Below are positions 18,382-26,116 of a stretch of 64,000 nt of DNA, piece by piece. Source of the stretch: Nocardioides mesophilus (GTDB lineage: Bacteria; Actinomycetota; Actinomycetes; Propionibacteriales; Nocardioidaceae). A program made the translations under genes and the position numbers. The stretch lies in assembly GCF_014395785.1 (NCBI RefSeq), contig NZ_CP060713.1, forward strand, positions 3,376,501-3,440,500, in the 5' to 3' direction. The notes beneath the pieces are model-generated. The model was not told the DNA's origin. It ran no database searches and worked only from the letters and a program-made list of their open reading frames with translations. The first letter of the stretch is position 1. The number at the start of each line of letters is the position of its first letter.

Positions 18382-19971
18382 GTGAGCAAGCCCGTCGTAC
18401 TCATCGCCGAAGAGCTCAGCCCCGCCACCGTCGAGGCGCTCGGCCCGGACTTCGAGATCCGGCACTGCAACGGCGCCGACCGCGCCGAGCTGCTGCCGGC
18501 GCTGGCCGACGCCGACGCGATCCTGGTGCGCAGCGCCACCAAGGTGGACTCCGAGGCGCTGGCCGCCGGGCGCCGGCTCAAGGTGATCGCCCGGGCCGGG
18601 GTCGGCCTGGACAACGTCGACGTCAAGGCCGCCACCCAGAGCGGGGTGATGGTGGTCAACGCGCCCACCTCCAACATCGTCTCCGCCGCCGAGCTGGCCG
18701 TCGCGCTGATGCTGGCCGCCGCCCGCCACGTCGCGCCGGCGAACGCGGCGTTGAAGAACGGCGAGTGGAAGCGCAGCAAGTACACCGGCATCGAGCTCTA
18801 CGAGAAGACCGTCGGGATCGTGGGCCTCGGCCGGATCGGAGTGCTGGTCGCGCAGCGGCTCAGCGCCTTCGGCATGAAGGTGATCGCCTACGACCCCTAC
18901 GTCCAGGCCGGCCGTGCCGCCCAGATGGGCGTCCGGCTGGTGAGCCTCGACGAGCTGCTCGCCGAGTCCGACTTCATGAGCGTGCACCTGCCCAAGACCC
19001 CGGAGACCATCGGTCTGATCGGCGAGGACGAGCTCGCCAGGGTCAAGCCCAGCCTGGTGCTGGTCGACGCCGCGCGCGGCGGCATCGTCGACGAGCACGC
19101 GCTCTACCTGGCCGTGAAGGAGGGCCGGGTGGCCGCCGCCGGCCTGGACGTGTTCGCCACCGAGCCCTGCACCGACAGCCCGCTGTTCGAGTTCGAGAAC
19201 GTCGTGGCCACCCCGCACCTGGGCGCGTCCACCGACGAGGCCCAGGAGAAGGCCGGCATCGCGGTGGCGCGGTCGGTGCGGCTGGCGCTCTCCGGCGAGC
19301 TGGTCCCCGACGCGGTCAACGTGCAGGGCGGCGTGATCGCCGAGGACGTGCGCCCCGGCATCCCGCTCACCGAGAAGCTCGGCCGGATCTTCACCGGCCT
19401 GGCCGGCGAGGTGGCGCAGCAGCTCGACGTCGAGGTCCGCGGCGAGATCACCCAGTACGACGTGAAGGTGCTGGAGCTCGCCGCCCTCAAGGGGGTGTTC
19501 GCCGACGTGGTCGAGGAGCAGGTCTCCTACGTGAACGCTCCGCTGCTCGCGGCCGAGCGCGGGGTCGCCGTACGCCTGGTCACCGAGGTCGACAGCCCCG
19601 ACCACCGCAACCTGATCACGCTGCGCGGCACGCTCGCCGACGGGTCGCAGGTCTCCGTGTCCGGCACCCTGATCGGGCTCGCCCAGCGCGAGCGGCTCGT
19701 CGAGGTCGACGGCTACGACGTCGACATCGAGCCCACCGAGCACCTGGCCTTCCTCCGCTACACCGACCGGCCGGGCATGGTCGGCACCGTCGGCGGGATC
19801 CTCGGGGCCGCCGAGGTCAACATCGCGGGCATGCAGGTCGCCCGCGACACCAAGGGCGGGCACGCGCTCGTCGCACTGTCGGTCGACTCCGCGATCCCCG
19901 CCGCAGTCCTCGAGCAGATCCGCGAGGCCATGGGCGCCGTGTCGGTGCGCGCCGTCGACCTCACGGAGTAG
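18382..19971 (+). CDS. serA: Phosphoglycerate dehydrogenase (long, ACT-containing form)
   Basis: A 529-residue enzyme that oxidises 3-phosphoglycerate in the first step of serine synthesis. The NAD site is VGIVGLGRIGVLVAQRLSAF; catalytic residues lie in AARGGIVDEHAL and in the His of TPHLGASTDEAQ. Residues ~315-450 are the intervening ASB domain, and ~455-529 a C-terminal ACT domain (FLRYTDRPGMVGTVGGILGA) that senses serine, as in the mycobacterial form. GTG 18382 has AGGAAG upstream. It sits between BCAA genes, but no shared transcript is evident. Confidence 0.97.
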   Translation: MSKPVVLIAEELSPATVEALGPDFEIRHCNGADRAELLPALADADAILVRSATKVDSEALAAGRRLKVIARAGVGLDNVDVKAATQSGVMVVNAPTSNIVSAAELAVALMLAAARHVAPANAALKNGEWKRSKYTGIELYEKTVGIVGLGRIGVLVAQRLSAFGMKVIAYDPYVQAGRAAQMGVRLVSLDELLAESDFMSVHLPKTPETIGLIGEDELARVKPSLVLVDAARGGIVDEHALYLAVKEGRVAAAGLDVFATEPCTDSPLFEFENVVATPHLGASTDEAQEKAGIAVARSVRLALSGELVPDAVNVQGGVIAEDVRPGIPLTEKLGRIFTGLAGEVAQQLDVEVRGEITQYDVKVLELAALKGVFADVVEEQVSYVNAPLLAAERGVAVRLVTEVDSPDHRNLITLRGTLADGSQVSVSGTLIGLAQRERLVEVDGYDVDIEPTEHLAFLRYTDRPGMVGTVGGILGAAEVNIAGMQVARDTKGGHALVALSVDSAIPAAVLEQIREAMGAVSVRAVDLTE

Positions 19972-19993
19972 GACCCGTCCCTTTCGTGTCGCC

Positions 19994-20009
19994 GTGTCCC
20001 CCCGGACAC
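19994..20009 (+). terminator. Short hairpin after serA
   Basis: GTGTCC-CCCC-GGACAC, a 6-bp stem 22 bases after the serA stop. It is weak and has no T run. Confidence 0.4.
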
Positions 20010-20040
20010 CTCACGTCAGGGATCCGTTCACCGTGGCTCA

Positions 20041-20072
20041 CCAGGGTGGGGGCGTCCCCGCACCCACCCTGG
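20041..20072 (+). promoter_or_regulatory. Hairpin overlapping the ribosome site of the DUF839 gene
   Basis: CCAGGGTGGG (20041-20050) and CCCACCCTGG (20063-20072) form a perfect 10-bp stem with a 12-base loop. Its right arm shares two bases with the Shine-Dalgarno GGAGG (20071-20075). Melting or formation could therefore affect ribosome access. Confidence 0.5.
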
Positions 20073-20081
20073 AGGAACTTC

Positions 20082-21314
20082 GTGAACAAGCACCTGATCG
20101 CCGGCGCTGCCGGCTGCACGTTCGTCGCGCTCGCCGCCCTCGCTGCTCCCGCGCAGGCGGCCGGACCGTTCTCCTTCGAGCCGATCCCGGGCTCGGCGTA
20201 CGGCCAGGCGAGCGACTCCTGGACCGAGCCCTACCTCGTCCCGGACGGCTACAGCCAGCACCTGGTGGCCGACGAGACCGTCCTGGACGTCTTCCCGGGC
20301 CAGGACGACCTCAGCGACATGAACACCGTGAACGAGACCGGCCCGCAGGCCGGCCGCTACCTGTACCGCACCCACGAGGTCGGTGCCAACGCCGCCATGG
20401 TCGTGGTCGACCTGCAGACCGGCGACGCGAAGGTCCTCGTGCAGGACCCGGCGTGGGGTCGCGTGGACGGCATCGAGTGGACGCCGTGGGGCACGCTGCT
20501 CTTCGGCGAGGAGCGCGACGGCGGACAGGTCCACGAGGTCTTCCTGGACCCGAAGGACCCGACCCGCGCCGTCCGCGTCGAGGCGCGACCGCAGATCGGC
20601 GTGATGCGCCACGAGGGCATCGGCGTCGGCGCCGACGGTTCGGTCTACGTGATCGACGAGCTGAACGGCGGCTCGATCTACAAGTTCGAGCCCACCCGTC
20701 GCGGCGACCTCTCCGAGGGCCGGCTCTACGCCCTGCGGCTCAGCGGCCTCTCCGCGGCCGAGCAGAAGTGGTCCCCGGACACTTTCAAGGACAAGGTCGG
20801 CTCCTTCGAGTGGGTCGCGCTCGACCAGACGCTCGCCGCCGCCGACGGCAACGCGGCGTCGGACGCGGTCGGTGCCACGGAGTTCGGCCGCCCCGAGGAC
20901 GTCGAGATCATCGGCAACGTCCTCTACGTCGCCAACACCAGCGAGGACCGGGTGGTCGCGATCGACCTGGGCCAGAAGACCCTGAGCACCTTCGTGCTCC
21001 CCGGCCTGAACGTCCCGGCCGAGGACAAGTCCGCCGGAGTGACCGGCTTCAACAACCCCGACAACCTGGCCGAGGGCCCCGGTGGTCGTCTCTGGATCGT
21101 CGAGGACAACGACTTCAGCGACATCTGGGCGACCCGCAAGGACACCGACGGTGACGGTGCCGCCGACGGGCTGGACCTCTTCGCCTCGCTGACGGACGAG
21201 AACGCGGAGACCTCGGGCATCTACTTCGGGAAGGACCCGAAGACGATGTTCGTCAACATCCAGCACCCCGACAAGCCGCTGGCCGACGGCACCTGGGCGA
21301 TCACCCGCCGCTGA
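20082..21314 (+). CDS. Secreted PhoX/DUF839-type beta-propeller protein
   Basis: A 410-residue exported protein: signal peptide VNKHLIAGAAGCTFVALAAL ending near AQA-AG at about residue 29, then a DUF839 (PhoX-like phosphatase) propeller. Supporting segments are NTVNETGPQAGRYLYRTHEV, RVDGIEWTPWGTLLFGEE, EGIGVGADGSVYVIDELNGG, FGRPEDVEIIGNVLYVANTS and FNNPDNLAEGPGGRLWIVED. PhoX enzymes use Ca and Fe; activity here is inferred. There is no twin-Arg motif, unlike classical Tat-exported PhoX. GTG 20082 is preceded by GGAGG. The 3' end overlaps the convergent terC gene by 14 bases. Confidence 0.82.
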   Translation: MNKHLIAGAAGCTFVALAALAAPAQAAGPFSFEPIPGSAYGQASDSWTEPYLVPDGYSQHLVADETVLDVFPGQDDLSDMNTVNETGPQAGRYLYRTHEVGANAAMVVVDLQTGDAKVLVQDPAWGRVDGIEWTPWGTLLFGEERDGGQVHEVFLDPKDPTRAVRVEARPQIGVMRHEGIGVGADGSVYVIDELNGGSIYKFEPTRRGDLSEGRLYALRLSGLSAAEQKWSPDTFKDKVGSFEWVALDQTLAAADGNAASDAVGATEFGRPEDVEIIGNVLYVANTSEDRVVAIDLGQKTLSTFVLPGLNVPAEDKSAGVTGFNNPDNLAEGPGGRLWIVEDNDFSDIWATRKDTDGDGAADGLDLFASLTDENAETSGIYFGKDPKTMFVNIQHPDKPLADGTWAITRR

Positions 21315-22347
21315 GCCGAGCCGACTCATCCTGCGTCTCCGGGACCCGGTCCTCCTCGGACCGGGTCTCGGCGCGCTTGCCGGCCACCAGGCTGCTCACC
21401 GTGGTCAGGACCAGCACCACGACGATCACGGCCAGCGACATCAGCGTCGGGATCTCCGGGACCTGCTCCCACCGCAGGTGCGCCCAGTGCAGGGCGAGCT
21501 TGCCGCCGATGAAGGCAAGGATCACCGCGAGCCCGTAGCCGAGGTGCACCAGCTTGGACAGGGCGCCCTCCAGCACGAAGTACAGCGCTCGCAGGCCGAG
21601 CAGGGCGAAGGCGTTGGTGACGAAGACGAGGTAGGGGTCGCTGGTGATGCCGTAGACGGCCGGGACCGAGTCGACGGCGAACACGATGTCGGTGGCGAGC
21701 ACCGCGACGACCACCAGGGCGAACGGCGTCGCCGCCCTCCGGCCGTCGACCCGGCCGAGCAGCCGGGGACCGTCGTACGCGTCGGTCACGGGCATGAACC
21801 GGCGGAGGAACCGCACGCTGCGGATCTTGTCGACGTCGACCTCGTGGCCGGTGCCGGCGCGGGTGTCGCGCAGGATCTTCACCGCGGTCGCGACCAGCAC
21901 CAGACCGAACAGCAGGAACATGAAGTCGAAGCGGGACAGCGCTGCGGCGCCGAGGGCGATGAAGATGCCCCGCAGGACGAGCGCGCCGATGATGCCGTAG
22001 AGCAGCACCCGCTGCTGGAGCACCTTGGGCACCGCGAAGGCGCCGAGCAGCAGCATGAACACGAAGAGGTTGTCCACGCTGAGGGACTTCTCCACCAGGT
22101 AGCCGGTGAGGTACTCCAAACCTCGTTCGGACCCGTAGCCGTTCCACACGTAGACGGCGAAGGCCAGCGGCAGGGCGACGTAGAACAACGACCAGCCGAC
22201 GGCCTCCCGCATCGACACCGCGTGCGGGCGCCGGGTGATGAGGAAGTCGAGGGCGAGCAGGACGAGCACCCCGGCGATGGAGGCGGCCCAGAGCAGGGGA
22301 GTGCCGATCGAGTCGAGGGTGGGCTGGGCTTGCGCGGCCAGGATCAC
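21301..22347 (-). CDS. TerC family integral membrane protein (probable Mn2+ exporter, Alx-like)
   Basis: A 348-residue protein with about nine membrane segments. Family signatures are GYLVEKSLSVDNLFVFMLLL (acidic metal-site residues), VVVAVLATDIVFAVDSVPAV and VTNAFALLGLRALYFVLEGA. TerC/Alx proteins are linked to tellurite resistance and, for Alx and MeeF/MeeY, Mn2+ export. The GTG start (22345-22347) has AGGAG 6 bases upstream. The leader carries a putative yybP-ykoY Mn2+ riboswitch, which strongly supports a role in manganese homeostasis. Confidence 0.92.
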   Translation of the reverse strand: MILAAQAQPTLDSIGTPLLWAASIAGVLVLLALDFLITRRPHAVSMREAVGWSLFYVALPLAFAVYVWNGYGSERGLEYLTGYLVEKSLSVDNLFVFMLLLGAFAVPKVLQQRVLLYGIIGALVLRGIFIALGAAALSRFDFMFLLFGLVLVATAVKILRDTRAGTGHEVDVDKIRSVRFLRRFMPVTDAYDGPRLLGRVDGRRAATPFALVVVAVLATDIVFAVDSVPAVYGITSDPYLVFVTNAFALLGLRALYFVLEGALSKLVHLGYGLAVILAFIGGKLALHWAHLRWEQVPEIPTLMSLAVIVVVLVLTTVSSLVAGKRAETRSEEDRVPETQDESARLSGG

Positions 22348-22465
22348 AGAGGTCTCCTCAGACGATGTCTGAGGTCTCCTTCACCCGCGGGAGGTGCGGG
22401 TGCCGGGTCGAGGCGCCGTGGGGCGCCGTAATGACCGACCAGGACTTCGGGAAGTACTCCCCTCG
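22348..22465 (-). promoter_or_regulatory. Putative yybP-ykoY (manganese) riboswitch in the terC leader
   Basis: Read on the minus strand, the leader starts with GAGGGGAGTA (22455-22464) and closes with GGAGACCTC (22371-22379). GAGG pairs with CCTC as P1, and the GGGGAGTA and AGACC elements are hallmarks of the yybP-ykoY class. Between them are TCATTACGGCG, a GGCGCC/GGCGCC hairpin (22412-22427) and a CACCCGC/GCGGGTG hairpin (22382-22402). The class senses Mn2+ and frequently precedes TerC/Alx genes. The assignment is by eye, without a covariance search. Confidence 0.62.
22356..22374 (-). promoter_or_regulatory. Ribosome-site-masking hairpin (riboswitch expression platform)
   Basis: On the minus strand CCTCAGAC (22374-22367) and GTCTGAGG (22363-22356) form a perfect 8-bp hairpin with a 3-base loop. 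The 3' arm covers GAGG of the GAGGAG ribosome site; the 5' arm contains the CCTC that would otherwise close P1. The two structures are mutually exclusive, so ligand-stabilised P1 would expose the ribosome site (an ON switch). Confidence 0.6.
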
Positions 22466-22471
22466 TCGCAA

Positions 22472-22477
22472 AGTGTA
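22472..22477 (-). promoter_or_regulatory. -10 box of the terC leader transcript
   Basis: TACACT on the minus strand, placing the predicted transcript start within a few bases of the riboswitch 5' end at about 22465. Confidence 0.5.
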
Positions 22478-22539
22478 GGGGAGTCATGCACTATTGCTCA
22501 ACCCGAGGCTCAGTCCCGGCCCGGGAGCGGCCTCCGGGG

Positions 22540-23106
22540 TCAGCGCTTGGTGGCGATCAGCACCGAGGCGTCGGGGGCCACCATCACCTCGACGGTGGTG
22601 AACCGCTCGTCGGTCAGCCACTGCTCGCGCAGCACGTCGACGCGGCCCTCGTAGACCGGCGGCCACGAGGAGCAGGGGGTGAAGTCGTCCAGGACCACGA
22701 CGCCGCCGGGCTCGACGAGGTCGATGATCGTGTCCGCGCCGGCGTTCTTGGGCTCCCGCGCGTCGAGGAAGAGCAGTGAGAACGGACCGTGGTCGCGCAT
22801 CGTGGACCAGTCGGCGGAGAGCACCTCCACCTGGTCGTCGGCCTCGAAGATCTCGCCCGCGGCCTCCGCGAGCCGCGGGTCCAGCTCGGCGCTGATGATC
22901 CGCGCGTCGTCGCGGACCCCGCTGCGCAGCCACGCCGTCCCCACGCCGCAGCCGGTGCCGAACTCGGCCAGCGTGCCCGACCGGGTGGCTGCCAGCGTGG
23001 CCAGCAGGCGTCCGGTCTCGTTGCGGCAGAAGGACACGTAGCCTCGGGTGCGGGAGACGTCGAACGCCCGCGAGACGATCTCGGGCAGCTCCGGGGGTGC
23101 GCTCAT
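22540..23106 (-). CDS. Class I SAM-dependent methyltransferase (O-methyltransferase-like)
   Basis: A 188-residue protein. Motif I LAEFGTGCGVGTAWLRSGV (about residues 46-64), motif II ARIISAELDPRLAEAAGE, motif III-like DHGPFSLLFLDAREPKNAG and VEPGGVVVLDDFTP define the Rossmann methyltransferase fold, resembling the caffeoyl-CoA O-methyltransferase group. The substrate is unknown. It is divergent from the leuB leader; the IclR-like motif at 23150-23170 lies 44-64 bases upstream of its start and might also affect it. Confidence 0.85.
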   Translation of the reverse strand: MSAPPELPEIVSRAFDVSRTRGYVSFCRNETGRLLATLAATRSGTLAEFGTGCGVGTAWLRSGVRDDARIISAELDPRLAEAAGEIFEADDQVEVLSADWSTMRDHGPFSLLFLDAREPKNAGADTIIDLVEPGGVVVLDDFTPCSSWPPVYEGRVDVLREQWLTDERFTTVEVMVAPDASVLIATKR

Positions 23107-23149
23107 GCGGTGAGTCTCTCAAAGATGCCGGTGCTGACCACTACCCGAG

Positions 23150-23170
23150 ATGTCGTCTCACATAGCGGAA
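23150..23170 (+). promoter_or_regulatory. Candidate NdgR/LtbR (IclR) operator upstream of the leuB leader
   Basis: A 21-bp stretch with core CGTCTCA and flanks ATG...GGAA matches the region at 50312-50332 beside leuC at 16 of 21 positions. LtbR/NdgR regulators of this family control leuCD and, in corynebacteria, leuB, so the pairing fits known biology. The site is about 40 bases upstream of the leader promoter -10. Confidence 0.55.
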
Positions 23171-23210
23171 TGTTCGCAGAAGTCCGCTGCGCACCCGGCG
23201 ACCGGGTTGT

Positions 23211-23216
23211 TAGCCT
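23211..23216 (+). promoter_or_regulatory. -10 box of the leuB leader transcript
   Basis: TAGCCT, 9 bases before the ATG of the short leader peptide at 23226. The same hexamer, followed by the same TCG, precedes leuB itself at 23642. Confidence 0.45.
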
Positions 23217-23225
23217 TCGGACACC

Positions 23226-23273
23226 ATGCGGAGCTTCTTCGTACTTATCGACCGCCGTGGCGGGGCCTCTTAA
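23226..23273 (+). CDS. Putative leu leader peptide (MRSFFVLIDRRGGAS)
   Basis: Fifteen codons ending in TAA. Val-Leu-Ile is encoded GTA-CTT-ATC, again using A/T-ending codons (GTA, CTT) in GC-rich DNA, like the ilvB leader. It lies 430 bases upstream of leuB with no other gene between except very short frames. The downstream segment can form competing helices (GGCC at 23264-23267 with GGCC at 23278-23281, then CGCC at 23286-23289), but no T-run terminator is visible, so the mechanism may be translational or involve processing. Function is inferred. Confidence 0.6.
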   Translation: MRSFFVLIDRRGGAS

Positions 23274-23301
23274 GTAAGGCCACCTCGCCGCGGAGTTCGG
23301 C

Positions 23302-23340
23302 ATGTCCGGCCCTACGAAGATCCTCCGCCGCGAGCAGTGA
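23302..23340 (+). CDS. Possible second short leader frame ([12 protein letters not shown])
   Basis: Twelve codons with ATG 23302 and TGA 23338-23340, preceded by CGGAG nine bases upstream. It lies just downstream of the VLI leader peptide. It might be translated as part of the leader or be chance; there is no other support. Confidence 0.25.
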   Translation: MSGPTKILRREQ

Positions 23341-23521
23341 AGCACCGCCACCGCAGAGCTCCTCCGAGATCACCTCGAGCGTCGCGTGACCCGCACCCGA
23401 GATCGATCCTCTTCGGCTGGCAGCGGAGACCCCCTCGACCGCGACGGCGGCAATCCCGCCCGGTCTTCCGCACCACCCAGCAAGAGCACCGAGACCCTTC
23501 GTCGATCTTCAGGAGCAGACC

Positions 23522-23644
23522 ATGTACGACATGTACCCCGAGTGGGGCCCGGCCCGGCACGACCCCGAGGGCGGCACCTACAGCGCGCTGCAGCAGGCAC
23601 TCGACCTGCGAGACAACGGCGGTCAGCGCCCCGACGACAACTAG
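23522..23644 (+). CDS. 40-residue small protein, unknown function
   Basis: [20 protein letters not shown] followed by [20 protein letters not shown]; 40 codons with strongly G/C-biased third positions. AGGAG is 8 bases upstream of ATG 23522 (TCAGGAGCAGACC). It is acidic, without a membrane segment. Its TAG stop forms part of the TAGCCT -10 box of leuB. Coding bias plus a proper ribosome site support a real small gene. It could be a conserved actinobacterial microprotein or the translated end of the leu leader. Confidence 0.62.
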   Translation: MYDMYPEWGPARHDPEGGTYSALQQALDLRDNGGQRPDDN

Positions 23645-23647
23645 CCT
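23642..23647 (+). promoter_or_regulatory. -10 box of a leaderless leuB promoter
   Basis: TAGCCT followed by 7 bases and GTG 23655. It overlaps the stop codon of the 40-residue gene. Confidence 0.45.
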
Positions 23648-23654
23648 TCGCCGG

Positions 23655-24797
23655 GTGAGCGACGAAGCGCAGCAGCCCATCGAGTCCCAGCGACCCCACC
23701 CAGACGTTCCGGGCGTCCCCGGGGAGAGCGGCCGGGCCATCCGCCTGGCCGTGATCCCCGGCGACGGGATCGGTCCGGAGGTCACGGCCGAGGCCCTCAA
23801 GGTCCTCGACGCGGTGACCTCCGGCAGCGCCTCGGGGGTGAGCTTCGACTCCACCCGCTACGACCTCGGCGCCGAGCGCTACCTCGCCACCGGCGAGGTG
23901 CTCCCCGACGCGGTCCTCGCCGAGATCCGGGAGCACGACGCGATCCTGCTCGGCGCGGTCGGCGGCCGGCCCGGCGACCCCGCCCTGCCGGCGGGCCTCC
24001 TCGAGCGGGGGTTGCTGCTCAAGCTCCGCTTCGAGCTCGACCACTACGTGAACCTGCGGCCCTCGCGCATCTACCCCGGCGCCGTGTCGCCGCTCGCCGA
24101 CCCCGGTGAGGTGGACTTCGTGGTGGTCCGGGAGGGCACCGAGGGGCCCTACGTCGGCAACGGGGGGCGGTTCCGTCCCGGAACGCCGCACGAGGTCGCC
24201 ACCGAGGTCAGCATCAACACCGCGTTCGGGGTGGAGCGCGTCGTCCGCGACGCCTTCGCCCGGGCGGCCCGCCGCCCGCGGCGCAAGCTCACGCTGGTCC
24301 ACAAGACCAACGTGCTGGTGCACGCCGGCGCGGTGTGGTCGCGGGTCGTCGCCGCCGTGGCGCCGGAGTTCCCCGAGGTGAGCGTCGACTACCTGCACGT
24401 CGACGCGGCCACCATCTTCCTGGCCACCGACCCGGCGCGCTTCGACGTGATCGTCACCGACAACCTGTTCGGGGACATCCTCACCGACCTCGCCGGCGCC
24501 GTGACCGGCGGCATCGGCCTCGCGGCGAGCGGCAACGTGAACCCGGACCGGACGGCGCCGAGCATGTTCGAGCCGGTGCACGGCTCCGCGCCCGACATCG
24601 CCGGTCAGCAGAAGGCGGACCCGACGGCGGCGATCCTGTCCGCGGCCCTGCTGCTGGACCACCTCGGGCTCGCCGAGGAGGCCCGTCGGGTCGAGGACGC
24701 GGTGGTGGCCGACCTGGCCGGCCGGACCGGGACGGTCGCGGGCGGCGGCCGCCGTACCGCTGCGGTCGGCGACGCGATCGCCGCCCGCCTCACCTGA
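23655..24797 (+). CDS. leuB: 3-isopropylmalate dehydrogenase
   Basis: A 380-residue enzyme that oxidatively decarboxylates 3-isopropylmalate in leucine synthesis, and 3-methylmalate in the citramalate route to Ile. Motifs: [20 protein letters not shown], the Arg/Asp substrate site [27 protein letters not shown], the Lys in [10 protein letters not shown] and the metal site [13 protein letters not shown]. The first ~30 residues are a Pro-rich extension from GTG 23655, chosen because a TAGCCT -10 sits 7 bases upstream. An alternative inner start would remove the extension. A large palindrome follows the stop. Confidence 0.96.
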   Translation: MSDEAQQPIESQRPHPDVPGVPGESGRAIRLAVIPGDGIGPEVTAEALKVLDAVTSGSASGVSFDSTRYDLGAERYLATGEVLPDAVLAEIREHDAILLGAVGGRPGDPALPAGLLERGLLLKLRFELDHYVNLRPSRIYPGAVSPLADPGEVDFVVVREGTEGPYVGNGGRFRPGTPHEVATEVSINTAFGVERVVRDAFARAARRPRRKLTLVHKTNVLVHAGAVWSRVVAAVAPEFPEVSVDYLHVDAATIFLATDPARFDVIVTDNLFGDILTDLAGAVTGGIGLAASGNVNPDRTAPSMFEPVHGSAPDIAGQQKADPTAAILSAALLLDHLGLAEEARRVEDAVVADLAGRTGTVAGGGRRTAAVGDAIAARLT

Positions 24798-24806
24798 CCC
24801 CAGAAC

Positions 24807-24884
24807 ACCACGGGATGCCGGACGTCTGATGCTTCCCATGGGCCACGGCCCATGGGAAGCATCAGATCGCCGACATCCCGTGGT
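24807..24884. repeat. 78-bp near-perfect palindrome between leuB and ilvE
   Basis: Left arm 24807-24844 and right arm 24847-24884 are 38 bases each with four mismatches, around a 2-base centre (AC). The innermost 20 bp (starting TCTGATGCTTCCC) and the outermost 11 bp (ACCACGGGATG) pair perfectly. It begins 9 bases after the leuB stop and ends 33 bases before the ilvE -10. There is no T run. It may act as a terminator, but its length and symmetry exceed ordinary terminators and suggest a mobile palindromic repeat. Confidence 0.92.
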
Positions 24885-24916
24885 AATCCGCGGGACCGAG
24901 CGCAGAGAGGTTGGGC

Positions 24917-24922
24917 TAACGT
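24917..24922 (+). promoter_or_regulatory. -10 box of a leaderless ilvE promoter
   Basis: TAACGT then 7 bases then ATG 24930; no Shine-Dalgarno. An upstream in-frame ATG at 24852 lies inside the palindrome and is rejected. Confidence 0.55.
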
Positions 24923-24929
24923 GCCCCTC

Positions 24930-26021
24930 ATGGAGACGTCACTCGACATCGAGGTCACCGCGACGAGCACTCCGGTCGGCGACGAGCGGCTCGCGGAGAT
25001 CCTCGCCAACCCCGGTTTCGGCGTGCACTTCACCGACCACATGTTCATGGCCGAGTGGACCCCGCAGGCCGGCTGGCACGACGCGCGGGTGACGCCCTAC
25101 GCCCCGCTCACCCTCGACCCGGCCACCGCGGTCCTGCACTACGCGCAGGAGATCTTCGAGGGCATGAAGGCCTACCGGCACGCCGACGGCTCGGTGTGGA
25201 CGTTCCGGCCCGAGGCGAACGCCGCCCGGATGGTCCGCTCCTCCCAGCGGCTGGCACTGCCGGTGCTGCCGGTCGGGGACTTCGTCGCCTCTGTCGACGC
25301 GCTGGTGCGGGCCGACGAGCGCTGGGTGCCGGACGCGGCGGGCGAGAAGAGCCTCTACGTGCGGCCGTTCATGTTCGCCTCCGAGGCCTTCCTCGGGGTC
25401 CGGCCCTCGCAGCACGTCAGCTACCTCGTGATCGCCTCGCCGGCCGGCGCCTACTTCGCCAAGGGGCTCAAGCCGGTCTCGATCTGGCTGACCGAGGAGT
25501 ACACCCGCGCCGGTCGCGGCGGGATGGGTGCCGCCAAGACCGGCGGCAACTACGCCAGCTCGCTGGTCGCGCAGCAGGAGGCCACCGAGCACGGCTGCGA
25601 CCAGGTGGTCTTCCTCGACGCGAGCGAGGGCCGCTACGTCGAGGAGCTCGGCGGCATGAACCTCTACTTCGTCCACGACGACGGCACCGTGGTCACCCCC
25701 GAGCTGTCCGGCACGATCCTCGAGGGGATCACCCGCGACTCGATCGTGGAGCTCTGCGGCAAGCTCGGTCACCGGGTCGAGGAGCGCAAGGTCTCGGTCG
25801 AGGAGTGGCGCGAGGGCGTCGCGTCCGGCCGGATCACCGAGGTCTTCGCCTGCGGTACGGCGGCCGTGGTCACACCGGTGGGCGTGCTGAAGTGGCGCGA
25901 CGGCGAGGTCGGCGACCCGGAGCTGACCGGTCCGGTGACCCAGCAGGTCCGGCAGAACCTCGTCGACATCCAGTACGGCCGCGCCGAGGACACCTTCGGC
26001 TGGATGCACCGCGTCGTCTGA
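24930..26021 (+). CDS. ilvE: Branched-chain amino acid aminotransferase (class IV PLP)
   Basis: A 363-residue enzyme that catalyses the final transamination to Val, Leu and Ile. The catalytic Lys is in GGMGAAKTGGNYASSLVAQQ (about residue 203). Other family segments are LHYAQEIFEGMKAYRHADG, YVRPFMFASEAFLGV, YVEELGGMNLYFV and the cofactor-binding TEVFACGTAAVVTPVG. Its length is that of the eukaryotic-like/actinobacterial IlvE group. It stands alone after the palindrome, with its own leaderless promoter. Confidence 0.97.
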   Translation: METSLDIEVTATSTPVGDERLAEILANPGFGVHFTDHMFMAEWTPQAGWHDARVTPYAPLTLDPATAVLHYAQEIFEGMKAYRHADGSVWTFRPEANAARMVRSSQRLALPVLPVGDFVASVDALVRADERWVPDAAGEKSLYVRPFMFASEAFLGVRPSQHVSYLVIASPAGAYFAKGLKPVSIWLTEEYTRAGRGGMGAAKTGGNYASSLVAQQEATEHGCDQVVFLDASEGRYVEELGGMNLYFVHDDGTVVTPELSGTILEGITRDSIVELCGKLGHRVEERKVSVEEWREGVASGRITEVFACGTAAVVTPVGVLKWRDGEVGDPELTGPVTQQVRQNLVDIQYGRAEDTFGWMHRVV

Positions 26022-26082
26022 ACCCGGACCGCCCGGACCGGCCGGCCCGGTCACGTCCTGGTCACGCCCCGGCGTGCGCACG

Positions 26083-26099
26083 GCGGGGGCGGCCCCCGC
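26083..26099 (+). terminator. GC hairpin after ilvE
   Basis: GCGGGGG-CGG-CCCCCGC, a perfect 7-bp stem 61 bases after the ilvE stop and just upstream of the kinase -10. It may end ilvE transcripts. Confidence 0.4.
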
Positions 26100-26104
26100 T
26101 CGGC

Positions 26105-26110
26105 TACCGT
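26105..26110 (+). promoter_or_regulatory. -10 box of a leaderless kinase promoter
   Basis: TACCGT then 6 bases then GTG 26117. Confidence 0.45.
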
Positions 26111-26116
26111 TGAACG

